From Paracoccaceae bacterium (GTDB lineage: Bacteria > Pseudomonadota > Alphaproteobacteria > Rhodobacterales > Rhodobacteraceae), in NCBI GenBank assembly GCA_028874915.1, contig JAPPHA010000025.1:62001-126000 (forward strand): a DNA stretch of 64,000 nucleotides, given 5' to 3'. Made by a program: the position numbers and the translations under genes. The notes below the pieces were generated by a model that saw nothing but the letters and a program-made list of their open reading frames with translations, was not told where the DNA came from and did no database searches. Every line of letters begins with the position of its first letter. Position 1 is the first letter of the stretch. This document shows positions 8,172 through 16,738 of this stretch, one piece after another.

Positions 8172-8799
8172 AAGAAGCCGCGCTACGGCCTTGTTTCGGA
8201 TAACGAGGCCAAGCGGCCAACCTTACCTTCCTGATTTCTTCGCCAACGTATCGAGACGATACGGTTTTGACGGCGCACCACGGTCAGTCGGCGAATTGGG
8301 AGGGAACAAAGCCGAATTCAGACACGGGTTATTCGAAGGCAATGCGATTGAATCGTTAGAGATTTACAACGACGGTTTCATTGTGACATCGAACTCAGAC
8401 ACTGACTATGTCGATCAATTTGTCGATGACCTTGTTACGTGGTTAAAGGACGACCAAGGGTTTTCTGTGATCGAAACGCATACGGTTTGCAAGATGTATG
8501 ACAGCACTTTACTGGTCGAAACACGTTGTAATGTCTTCAAGCCATTCGAAGTATACTCTGAAATATCACGAATGATTGAGACGGGACTTCAGGAGTCGAC
8601 GGGTCTGAAAGTCGCTTTTGAAAATTACGGTTTCGCACTTTCCGCTGATCAAACTCGAAATCCAGCGTTGAAACCTGTCTTCTTCCGCGTTGAGAGAAAG
8701 GAAGGCATCGAGTTTTCTCGAAATCAACTCTTTTCTACAGCCCCCCTCAAGACTAGGCAGCACCTGGAAGTTCTCAAAAGATTGGAACAGTTGGCATAA
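8152..8799 (+). CDS. Uncharacterised protein of the toxin-antitoxin-like operon
   Basis: A 216-residue soluble protein that I do not recognise. GGAGG lies 5-7 nt before the ATG at 8152, and the start lies inside the 3' end of the XRE gene, so it is translationally coupled. It has no signal peptide or membrane segment. Visible features are an N-terminal stretch LFRITRPSGQPYLPDF, an alternating hydrophobic and acidic central part (IYNDGFIVTSNSDTDYVDQF) and a basic C-terminal APLKTRQHLEVLKRLEQL helix. Base composition is clearly less GC-rich than the catabolic genes around it, suggesting transfer with the XRE gene. A role as a toxin, adaptor or cargo of the module is possible; none can be claimed. 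Confidence 0.6.
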   Translation: MKLLAIERSRATALFRITRPSGQPYLPDFFANVSRRYGFDGAPRSVGELGGNKAEFRHGLFEGNAIESLEIYNDGFIVTSNSDTDYVDQFVDDLVTWLKDDQGFSVIETHTVCKMYDSTLLVETRCNVFKPFEVYSEISRMIETGLQESTGLKVAFENYGFALSADQTRNPALKPVFFRVERKEGIEFSRNQLFSTAPLKTRQHLEVLKRLEQLA

Positions 8800-9023
8800 C
8801 CTCGTTGCGTCCTGTCAGTATTGTTTCGGCAATCTTCCACGAAGTCTTCGACTGTGTCACCGACATCGTTCTGGCCGCATTTCCGTGCCCCATTTGACGA
8901 AGTTTGATGGCTGTGGAGGGACTGGCGAATTGGACTCGCAATCGGTGGCCAGATTTCGGGAGCTGGTGGACGAGGGCCACGTGAACTGAACGGAATTGGT
9001 CGGGAATAACTGAACGGGACACT

Positions 9024-9654
9024 TTCGATTGCCCGGGCGCAAGGTGGAATTCGCGCCGTCAATTTCGGTTACTCCGGCTATCCGCTGGTCCGGGAGATGC
9101 GGGCGATGGTCCGGCAGGGACAACTGGGCCGCGTCCGGCTGGTCGTGGTCGAGTTTTCCCATGGCCATCATGCCGCTGGCGATGACCCGGACAATCCCCG
9201 TATCCGCTGGCGGTACGATCCCCGGCAAGTCGGAAACTCGGCGCAGTTCGCCGATTGCGGCAGCCACGCCCTGCACCTGGCGAGCTTTGTCACCGGCCGG
9301 CAGGTGGAACGACTGTCGGCCGACTTCGCATCCTGCGTTCCGGGGCGCGAACTCGAGGATGATGCGATGGTGGCGTTCCGGATGCAGGATGGCATCGTCG
9401 GGCGGCTCTGGACATCGGCCGTTGCAGTGGGCCGGCAGCACGGTCTGACACTGCAGGTCTCTGGCGAACGGGGCGGGTTGCGGTGGCAACAGGAACAGGC
9501 CAACCAACTCTACTGGTGTCCCGTCGGCGGCCGCGTCACCGTCATTGAACGGGGCGAAGCCAGTCTGTCAGCCGATGCGGAAAGGGCCTCAAGGATCGCC
9601 GTCGGTCATGTGGAGGGGGTGCCCCTGGCATTTGCGAATGTCTATGCTGATCTG
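9024..9654 (+). pseudogene. Truncated near-identical copy of the Gfo/Idh/MocA gene (5785-6972)
   Basis: This stretch repeats 6150-6780 at a constant offset of 2874 bp. About 500 bp in the middle appears identical by eye, and a handful of differences fall only near the two ends. It lacks the NAD-binding N-terminus and the C-terminal 60 residues, so it cannot make an active enzyme. At its 3' side the frame runs on into unrelated sequence. The copy lies in the same direction as the intact gene and brackets the toxin-antitoxin-like genes between the two copies. Confidence 0.9.
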
Positions 9655-9860
9655 TATCTTGATCGGCCCCGACCAGGCAGGGTAGCGACAACGTCAAGCT
9701 GGCTTCCCATGGCCTCGATGTTGCCACGCAAGGCGGAAAGATACATGTCGATTTGTTTCTCGAGCAGTCTGGCGTGCGCAAGCAGTTCATCCTGCACGGT
9801 CTCTGGGAAGGCTTCGAACGCCTCTAGGAACTCATTAGTGGCGGCCCCCCGCCAAGACAT
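9642..9860 (-). pseudogene. Collapsed RelE/HigB toxin and XRE antitoxin remnant, fused in frame
   Basis: A 72-codon frame reads FLEAFEAFPETVQDELLAHA near its start, the N-terminal helix typical of HigB/RelE-type toxins. It then changes to DMYLSALRGNIEAMGSQLDV, which resembles the C-terminal segment of the XRE antitoxins that accompany such toxins. The toxin's catalytic beta-sheet and the antitoxin's helix-turn-helix are both missing. The simplest reading is one internal deletion that joined the two genes of a former operon. The last codons run into the duplicated dehydrogenase segment. Assignments rest on remembered family sequence. Confidence 0.5.
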
Positions 9861-9913
9861 TTGCTTGCATCACCCGTCTTCGTATCGTGCAAGCCCATCA
9901 CGACACTCATATT

Positions 9914-10140
9914 GCTGAGGGCGGCGCACAGGAGATCCGTGGCTGGCGATCAGGGTCGTTGGCTGGTTTGCTGACAGGGACTTCTTCGTGGCTGTGGCAG
10001 GAGGTTCGGGAACGAGTTCGGGGGATGGAGTCGAAAGAGTTCGGGCATTAAGGTGCGCTTCCGTCGGGCCGACCGGGATTCGGTTCTTTCCCGTCCGAAG
10101 TGCGTTCAGTGAGAGAACACTCGATGACTACATCTCTGCC
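9914..10140 (+). pseudogene. Decayed second copy of the Gp49-like toxin gene
   Basis: The nucleotide sequence aligns by eye with 7428-7665. Shared stretches include ATCAGGGTC, then a tract coding FAxRDxFVA, GTTCGGG, and TCGATGACTACATCTC at the end, which contains the start codon of the antitoxin. Small deletions and frame changes destroy the coding potential, and the antitoxin that should follow stops after 13 codons. Similarity is clearly lower than that of the adjacent dehydrogenase repeat, so the two duplications differ in age. Confidence 0.55.
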
Positions 10141-10345
10141 ACGCTCATTCGGAAGAGCGCAGTGATGAGGAGGCGTCCTCGATGTCGCGATCCAGCCCGA
10201 TGATTTCTTGCGTCTGAAACGTGAATCTGTGGGTAAGATTTCCGAAGTTGAGGTGAACGCAGCATGTTGAACCGGTTCCGGATGGAACCCATGGATTCAA
10301 GAGTGAAGGCGTACAACCGTGTCGGGCAGTAAGGAGAATGTTCAA

Positions 10346-12817
10346 ATGAGGATTGTGCTGGTATCGCTTGTGGCAATGACCGCACTCGCGGCAGATTCGG
10401 CCCATGCCGGTTCGTTGGCGCCGGCCCCGCGCGTCGTCTCCTCCTATGATCGAGACTTCATCGAGCGTTATGGCTCACAGACGTTTGAGGAATTGCTGGA
10501 TACCAGCATCGTTCGCTATTTTTTCACGGGCGGGCAGAATCTGCCGGTTCTCGTCAACGGCCGGCCCTACGCCTCGACCGCGGGCGATCTGGACACGATT
10601 CCGCTGTCTGCGGTCGAGCGAATTGAGCTTCTGGGCGGCGATAGCCTTGGCACGCTCGGTGGAAGTGCCGTCGCCGGGGCCATCAATATTGTACTCAGGT
10701 CCGACGTGGAAGGCTTCGAGACACGTGCGTTGGCGCGGACGCCAAGCCGCGACGGCGGAACCGGCGTGCAGGGCAGTGTGTTCTGGGGCGGCTCCATCGG
10801 CAATGACGGTCGCATGACTCTTGGCGTGGACCTGCTGGATCGGCAGGAGATTACTGCAAGGAGCCGGGAGTTCAGCCGCTCGGAATGGTCAGAGGGCGGG
10901 AGTTTCAGTGACTCGAAGAACGTCAGCATAGGCGGCAATACCATCTGGGTCGTCGACAAATCAACGGGTGGCGTAAGGACGGTGTCATTGGGGGCCTGCG
11001 ACCCGGCGCATGGATATACGGGTCCGCTCAAGGCTCCGCCTGGTGCAACAAATCCCGACGATGAAGGTTGTGGCTACGCCTATGGCAATATCATGTGGAA
11101 CAGTCTCAGCTTTTCGCAACAAAGCGCTGTTTTGAACCTTGACCATCCGTTCGGAGAATCGGCTGAACTTCATCTGGACGCAATCCTGGCAAGAGGAAGT
11201 TCTGCGTTCCGTTATGCTCCGTCGGTCGGTACGTTTGTTTTCAGTCCGACCGCCGGGTTGATTGACGCGATCAACCAGGCAGGGGGGGAGGGCTTTGAGG
11301 CGAACACCGACAACCTGTTCGTCGTCGGACACCGTTTTGTTGGACACGGCAACCGGGATTGGTTCACGGACACCGAGGAGTACGATGTTTCCGTGAGTAT
11401 CGAGGGTCGGTTGGCGGAAGGCCTTGGCTACGATGCAAGTGTCCGTGTGTTTCATCTGAACGGCTTTCTCTTCGGCGACACATTCGTTCATCGCGACACG
11501 ATCGCGGGGGAAATCCAGGACGGGAATTACGACCTTGAGGACCCGTTCTCGACAGAGGCGACTCACCTGGAGGCAATCCGAAAGAGCAGTGCGCGGGAAG
11601 AGAACGATTTCGGCGTGGACTATTTGGGCACACGCCTGGCTCTGGAAGGAATCGGTGGGGCGATTGGCGGCCGCAATGCGGTCTGGACCGCGGGGGTCGA
11701 ACTGGAAAGGGTCGAGCTTCACGATCGGCTGGTGTTCCGGGGTCGGGACGGCCAGGAATACAATGTGTCTACGATGTTGGGCTCCGGCGGGACCAGCTAC
11801 GCCGGAAAACGCAATTCCTACGGAATGTTCGCCGAAACGTCCATTCCGATCGCAGAGACACTGGATCTTCGGCTCGCCGGGCGCCAGGACGAAGCCGACG
11901 ACGTGGGAGGACTCGGGTCTTGGAGCGTCGGAGCCGAATACAGGTTGAATGATGCCGTCACCCTGCGCGGCTCGTGGGGAGTGGGCGACAGGCCAGCTTC
12001 GATGTTGTCCCTTTACAGCACCGAGGTTCAGGACCACCCTTACGTGGAGTGCGATCCAGGGGGAGGCGACCCCGCTGACCGTTCCTGTCCGTCACCCAAC
12101 CCTCGGCAGGTGACAAGATTGACTCAGGGTAATCCGAATCTCGATCCTTCGGAACTTGAACGAATCATGGTCGGCGGCGAATTTCGGCGGGGGGCGGTCT
12201 CCCTGGGCGCGGAATTGTACCGGCATTCGCGCAAGGGCCTCCCGGGACAAAACAGCGCCGACTGGGCCATGCTGAACCTGCCTGTCTGCGAAGCCGGTGA
12301 CACGAGGGACTGCATCAGCCGCACGGGTGGCGACATCACCATCCGCACCAGCTATGCGAATATGATCGACACCCGAGTCGCGGGCGTCAAACTCCGTTTC
12401 AGGAGCGACATCCCCGTCGAATGGGGCACAGTCGGTGTTCGCAGCATTTGGCAGCACATTGTCAGTTCCGAACTGCGCACTGCTGGCGAAGTGGACACAT
12501 ACCCTGTTCCCAAGAATGCCGCCTACGTTCGGTTCTTCGCGCGGCGCGGCGACTTGAGCGCTTATTGGACGGCGAACTATCGCTCCGAAATCAGAAACCG
12601 ATCCGGTGTCGGGCGTTTCGAGTCCTGGGTCGGCCACGACCTCACGGTGGACTGGGTCAATCCGCTGGGGCTTGAAGACGCGCGGATTTCGGCCGGCGTG
12701 TTCAACATCACCGATGAGCCCTTGTCAGAGAACACCGCCAATCCCAGTAGTACGGACGGACCGACCGCGGCGGGCTGGGGCCGCACGTTCTTCCTCACGT
12801 TCCACAAGGGATTCTGA
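10346..12817 (+). CDS. TonB-dependent outer-membrane receptor
   Basis: About 823 residues. The ATG at 10346 has AAGGAG 10 nt upstream and begins a clear signal peptide (MRIVLVSLVAMTAL...AHA). Residues of roughly 30-140 form the plug domain, with VLVNGRPY and AVERIELLGGDSLGTLGGSA followed by GAINIVLRSD. The rest is a beta-barrel with aromatic-rich strands, ending in Phe as outer-membrane barrels do. It contains GNPNLDPSE, a common barrel motif of this class. Such receptors import siderophores, cobalamin or oligosaccharides using TonB energy. No TonB, ExbBD or regulator gene is adjacent, so the ligand is unknown. Confidence 0.9.
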   Translation: MRIVLVSLVAMTALAADSAHAGSLAPAPRVVSSYDRDFIERYGSQTFEELLDTSIVRYFFTGGQNLPVLVNGRPYASTAGDLDTIPLSAVERIELLGGDSLGTLGGSAVAGAINIVLRSDVEGFETRALARTPSRDGGTGVQGSVFWGGSIGNDGRMTLGVDLLDRQEITARSREFSRSEWSEGGSFSDSKNVSIGGNTIWVVDKSTGGVRTVSLGACDPAHGYTGPLKAPPGATNPDDEGCGYAYGNIMWNSLSFSQQSAVLNLDHPFGESAELHLDAILARGSSAFRYAPSVGTFVFSPTAGLIDAINQAGGEGFEANTDNLFVVGHRFVGHGNRDWFTDTEEYDVSVSIEGRLAEGLGYDASVRVFHLNGFLFGDTFVHRDTIAGEIQDGNYDLEDPFSTEATHLEAIRKSSAREENDFGVDYLGTRLALEGIGGAIGGRNAVWTAGVELERVELHDRLVFRGRDGQEYNVSTMLGSGGTSYAGKRNSYGMFAETSIPIAETLDLRLAGRQDEADDVGGLGSWSVGAEYRLNDAVTLRGSWGVGDRPASMLSLYSTEVQDHPYVECDPGGGDPADRSCPSPNPRQVTRLTQGNPNLDPSELERIMVGGEFRRGAVSLGAELYRHSRKGLPGQNSADWAMLNLPVCEAGDTRDCISRTGGDITIRTSYANMIDTRVAGVKLRFRSDIPVEWGTVGVRSIWQHIVSSELRTAGEVDTYPVPKNAAYVRFFARRGDLSAYWTANYRSEIRNRSGVGRFESWVGHDLTVDWVNPLGLEDARISAGVFNITDEPLSENTANPSSTDGPTAAGWGRTFFLTFHKGF

Positions 12818-13236
12818 CCGTATGTCCGGCGAAGTTCCGAAGACCGTGCCTCAGGTCGGCGGGGGGCGTGGGTCATCCCGAGACTGAGGGCGCCCGGAAT
12901 TCAAAGTGGCATCCCGAGCGTCCGCCGAGGCGTGAACCAATTCAACGGTCTCGGTGCCTGATCCATGTCGATCGCGTTTGGCAATCGTTGCCGGGATGCG
13001 GATGTTATACAGCCAACGGGTTCAGTTGGCGACGGCATCGAAAACGAACTGAACGAGAGTATCAACGAGGCACTTGAGGTTGAGTTAAACCAGCGTAACA
13101 TCACCTGCACCCGCGATGCGGCTCAAGACTTTTCAGGATGTCGAGCGTAACAACGTTGGATCACTTTGATTATCGGCAGTTGCAGTCCTCGTGACTCAGG
13201 ATTGCGATTCCTGAACACCAGTCCCCGATCGAGACT
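12818..13236. other. Gene-poor interval
   Basis: A 419-bp gap between the receptor gene and the nfeD-like gene, which converge here. Short frames exist but none has a ribosome site or recognisable product, and I see no clear intrinsic terminator. The sequence may be decayed coding DNA. Confidence 0.5.
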
Positions 13237-13548
13237 TCAATACTTGTTGATATCGTCACCGTCAGCTTTCGGCCGCTGAAACACGAACCGTATCAGGCCA
13301 AGGGCTACGATAGAAAGCGCCGCGAACCAGATCAGAACAATTCGCCACGACGGGAACAAGTTCATGTCTCCAAACAGCTGTTGGGAACTTCCATAGAGCA
13401 AGACACCGACCAACAGAGCGGCGACACCTAACGGAAGAATGATCAATCCGAACCCAACCATAATGTCGACGATGACCAGGACGATCCCGAAAATGATCCA
13501 CAGTTCGGGTTGAAATAGCCAATAGGATAACGACAGATTGACGTCCAT
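13237..13548 (-). CDS. Short NfeD-like membrane protein
   Basis: A 103-residue protein with three hydrophobic segments (about residues 13-30, 33-50 and 66-85) and a short charged tail. The frame extends upstream inside the SPFH gene, but the ATG at 13548, 4 bp after that gene's stop, is the natural start. NfeD proteins pair with SPFH proteins and help organise membrane microdomains. Most short NfeD forms carry a C-terminal OB-fold after the helices; this one ends soon after the last helix, so it is a reduced version. The call relies mainly on context and topology. Confidence 0.75.
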   Translation of the reverse strand: MDVNLSLSYWLFQPELWIIFGIVLVIVDIMVGFGLIILPLGVAALLVGVLLYGSSQQLFGDMNLFPSWRIVLIWFAALSIVALGLIRFVFQRPKADGDDINKY

Positions 13549-13552
13549 CTTC

Positions 13553-14470
13553 CTACTTCCTGATGTTCTCCGAGAAAACCTCGATCGCGCCGAGGACACC
13601 AGTGACATCGGTCGGCAGTATGATCGTCTTGGCATTCTCGGCAGCAGCAATTTCTGACAGTGCGTTCACCTGGCGTTTCATGATCTCGAATTCGATGGCA
13701 GGTTGACCGTTGTCGGTAATCGCCGCCGCCACCACTCGGGTCTGCTCCGCATCCGCCCCCGCCTTGACCTTGACGGCATAGGCGTCAGCGTCCGCCTTGA
13801 CCTTGATGGCATCGGCTTCCTTCTGGGCCTCAAAAAGCTTGGCCTCTGCGGCGAGTTCGACCGCTCGTTTCTCGCCCTCGGCCCGGGCAATCACCGCGCG
13901 ACGTTCGCGTTCCGCGTTGAGCTGCTGGCGCTGCGCTTCCTTGGTCTGGTCGTCGATGATGACGTCGGTGATTTCCGTGCGTGTGATGTCTATACCCCAA
14001 ACGATCGCCGCTTCCTTGAGATTGTGTGCGATCTCCGAGTTCATGGACTCTCGACTCGACTGCAATTCATCGAGCTCAAGTTTGCCGGCTGCAGATCGGA
14101 TGATCGACTCCGAAGCGGTGTGCAAGGCCCGGTTAATGTCTTGAATTCGGTAGACAGAAGACGCTGCATCGGTGACACGAAAAAACACCGTAGATTCCAA
14201 TTGCACTTCCACATTGTCACGAGTGATTACCGAAATCTTGAATTCAGGTAGTTGACGTTCCAGAATAGATATTCTGTGTGCGATCCTGTCCAGAAACGGC
14301 ACGATGAAGTTCAAGCCTGCATTTAGCGTTTTTGTGTATCTGCCGAATCGTCCCACGACAAAAACGTTGCTTTGTGGAACAACCTTTATGCCTTTGTACA
14401 AGACAAGCAAAACCAGCAGGACAGTCAACAACGCAATTACGGAATTCATTTCGATTGCGGCGAAATTCAT
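13553..14470 (-). CDS. SPFH/Band 7 (stomatin-like, paraslipin/QmcA-type) membrane protein
   Basis: About 305 residues. One N-terminal membrane helix (VIALLTVLLVLLVLYKG) is followed by the Band 7 domain with VVGRFGRYTKTLNAGLNF and then a long coiled-coil stretch rich in Ala, Glu and Lys (about residues 180-245) and a C-terminal ILPTDV segment. These proteins oligomerise at the inner membrane and act as scaffolds for quality control. The ATG at 14470 has GGGAGA 6-7 nt upstream, better than the ATG at 14488. It forms a two-gene operon with the NfeD-like gene. Confidence 0.9.
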   Translation of the reverse strand: MNFAAIEMNSVIALLTVLLVLLVLYKGIKVVPQSNVFVVGRFGRYTKTLNAGLNFIVPFLDRIAHRISILERQLPEFKISVITRDNVEVQLESTVFFRVTDAASSVYRIQDINRALHTASESIIRSAAGKLELDELQSSRESMNSEIAHNLKEAAIVWGIDITRTEITDVIIDDQTKEAQRQQLNAERERRAVIARAEGEKRAVELAAEAKLFEAQKEADAIKVKADADAYAVKVKAGADAEQTRVVAAAITDNGQPAIEFEIMKRQVNALSEIAAAENAKTIILPTDVTGVLGAIEVFSENIRK

Positions 14471-14891
14471 TGCAATTCTCCCATACAATCAGTAGGTCTT
14501 TTGGAATGCCGGGCGCCTAACATGTTGTTCATGAACATTCAAGATTCTTGCGGGAATCAGCGATCTTGAAGGGTTTTGAACTCTGAAGGCGGAATGTGTG
14601 GCATTCGGGACCGCTCTCGTGATTTTCTGTCGGGTTTTCAGAAGAACCCGGACAGGTAAAGCAAACCATGGCTGTGAGAGGGGCTATGAGGAAACCGGTG
14701 CCGGATTCAACCGGAATCTGCATGGGTTGGCACGCGACGGGCGTTGTCGACTGGTCCCATGCCGAGCGAACGGACCCGATCCTCGAGGATTTCACCGGGA
14801 AGGGGAATTGTCCGCCGAAACGGTGCATGGCCGGGTGCCGGCTGAAACTGCGGCGGCGTTTCCCGGAACATTGGATGAAATGAAAGCCAGA
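14471..14891. other. Intergenic interval, no recognised gene
   Basis: About 420 bp lie between the SPFH gene start and the 3' end of the GntR gene. Frames on both strands (for example the 71-codon one at 14668) have no recognisable motifs. The promoter for the SPFH-NfeD pair should lie at its left end, but I cannot fix a -35/-10 pair. Confidence 0.4.
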
Positions 14892-15647
14892 CTATGCCGC
14901 CGTAACGGAATCGATGCGAGATTCGAAGAATGTCAACGGTTGCCGGTCGGGGAACGGATCCGCTTCGGTTCCGTTTCGGATGTCCGCATCAAGTTTTCCC
15001 GTTCGGGCGACATGCAACTCGAATCGGACCATGGACTTTTCAAGATGATCCTTAAGTCGCCGGACGGCACGGGCGCTGTCCCGCCGTTCGACGGCATCCA
15101 GGATGCTGAGATGTTCGATTTGCGACTCGCCGGTCCGGAACAGCGATGTATTGACAATCGCATGAGTCAGCAGGGACATGGACTCGTAGAGCGACCGAAC
15201 GATCCTCAGGAGCCTGGTCTTTCCCGACGGCGCCAACAATTCGCAGTGGAAATCGCGATTGAGGACAATCCTCTGCCATGCATGTTCGCAGTGTTCGGTC
15301 TCCATGATGACGTCGCGACATCGTGCCAGGGTTGTGGAGGTGTGAGCGGCCACGGCCGCGGCAAGAGCCGGAGGCTCCAGCGCCCTGCGGATTTCGGAAA
15401 TCTCAAGGACCATCGTGAAGTCGGGCCGGGCGACGATTGGACTGCGCCGGGGCCGGATTTCGACAAGGCCCTCCGCTGCAAGCGTTCGGATGGCTTCGCG
15501 AACCGGAACGATGGAAATGTCGATTTGGCGCGCCAGGCGTTGGATTCGCAACTCTGTGCCGACAGGGAGGTCACCTTCGAGGATCCGGGCGCGCAACCAG
15601 TCGCAGGCCACCTGAGCCCCGTCACCATATTGGACCAATTTAGACAT
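14892..15647 (-). CDS. GntR-family transcriptional regulator (FCD subfamily)
   Basis: About 251 residues. Residues 12-75 form a winged helix, with LARQIDISIVPVREAIRTLA as recognition region and LVEIRPRRSPIVARP as wing. The C-terminal two-thirds is the all-helical FCD effector domain, with the metal-ligand-like His of NRDFHCELL. FCD regulators usually respond to organic acids or amino-acid derivatives. The frame extends to 15758, but the ATG at 15647 directly precedes the domain. It is the last gene of a minus-strand run from about 21.2 kb, 107 bp downstream of the DMT gene. Confidence 0.88.
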   Translation of the reverse strand: MSKLVQYGDGAQVACDWLRARILEGDLPVGTELRIQRLARQIDISIVPVREAIRTLAAEGLVEIRPRRSPIVARPDFTMVLEISEIRRALEPPALAAAVAAHTSTTLARCRDVIMETEHCEHAWQRIVLNRDFHCELLAPSGKTRLLRIVRSLYESMSLLTHAIVNTSLFRTGESQIEHLSILDAVERRDSARAVRRLKDHLEKSMVRFELHVARTGKLDADIRNGTEADPFPDRQPLTFFESRIDSVTAA

Positions 15648-15754
15648 CGCGACCCAATTAATGGGTTTGTTGCTGAATTCAAAGCCCTTTGAACCAAAAT
15701 CCGGGCCCGGCCGGCGCGACAGCCGGCCGGCGCGGGTCCTGGCCACCGGTCCCG

Positions 15755-16738
15755 TCACATGTCACGCATCAGTTTCCCCTGACCCGGAGGCGGAGGCCCT
15801 TCGGTGGTTGGGGAATGCGCCGGCCGGTCCGGCAAACGTGGCCCGCCGGACGTTGGATCCAGAACCACATCCGTCACACAGGCGGCGAGAATGACGACGA
15901 CGCCGGCCCACTGCCAACCGGTCAGCACCTCTTCGGGGAGAAAAATCGAAGCGCTTAGGATCGCCACCAGAACCTCGGACATCATCAGCAAACCGACCCG
16001 ACCCGGAAACAGCCGACGGGAAATCCACAGAATCAGATAGGCGGTCGGAAGCAGGATCAGCAATGACGCGGGCAGGACGATTGGAAGCGCCGACAGCAGG
16101 AGGCGAGGGTCGGGCAACGGCTCGGCGAGCAGGAACGTACCAAGCCCAACGCTCGTGACGGCGGTGGAGACGAACAGGGCAGTGACCGTTCCGGCCACCG
16201 GCATTGAGGGCCATTTCTTGATACAGGCAGCGCCGGCGGCCCAGAAAACCCCGGACAGGAGTGCCAGCAGATCCCCGATGTTCAAAGGCAGTGTGTTTTC
16301 GTCGTTGCCGGACAGCAGGCAGGCCAGGCCGGCAAACCCCAGGCCGATGGCCAGGAACCGCCCGGTTCGGAGCGGTTCCGCGAGCCAGATCACTCCGATG
16401 ATCGTCGCCCAGACCGGAGTCAGGTAGAAGAGGATCGTGGCGCGGACCACGTTCGAGGCCACCAGACCCATGGCGTAGAAGCTGAGGCCAATGCCGCAGA
16501 CGGCACCGATCACGGCAATCCTGATGACATTGGCGCGCAGCCGGCTCCAATTGAACATCAGCCACGGAAGGAGAAAGATCAGGGGAAAGGAATTGAGGAT
16601 GGTTACGCTCCAGGCATCGCTGATGCCTGCCGATGTCAGGGACCGGAGCGGGACCCAGTACAGGCCCCAGAACCCTGCGGACAAGAACAGGATGATGCCG
16701 AGTCCCCGATCGGACCGGCTCTCAAGCCAAGGGCGCAC
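15755..16738 (-). CDS. DMT-superfamily (EamA) transporter
   Basis: About 327 residues with ten hydrophobic helices in two EamA repeats, the first beginning LGIILFLSAGFWGLYWVPL. The second repeat contains LLMMSEVLVAILSASIFLPEE, the usual conserved end of the domain. EamA proteins generally export amino acids or metabolites across the inner membrane. The frame is open to 16801 inside the metallo-hydrolase gene. A GTG at 16738 overlaps that gene's stop by 17 bp and starts just before the first helix. Overlap with the hydrolase suggests co-expression. The C-terminal 30 residues are Pro-rich and hydrophilic. Confidence 0.85.
   Translation of the reverse strand: MRPWLESRSDRGLGIILFLSAGFWGLYWVPLRSLTSAGISDAWSVTILNSFPLIFLLPWLMFNWSRLRANVIRIAVIGAVCGIGLSFYAMGLVASNVVRATILFYLTPVWATIIGVIWLAEPLRTGRFLAIGLGFAGLACLLSGNDENTLPLNIGDLLALLSGVFWAAGAACIKKWPSMPVAGTVTALFVSTAVTSVGLGTFLLAEPLPDPRLLLSALPIVLPASLLILLPTAYLILWISRRLFPGRVGLLMMSEVLVAILSASIFLPEEVLTGWQWAGVVVILAACVTDVVLDPTSGGPRLPDRPAHSPTTEGPPPPGQGKLMRDM

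Noticed and set aside
12965-13150. A 61-codon frame in the gap after the TonB receptor
   Set aside because: Acidic Asn/Glu-rich stretch without a ribosome site, family match or conserved context.
14598-15692. A 364-codon plus-strand frame
   Set aside because: It is antisense to the well-supported GntR gene and shows no domain of its own.
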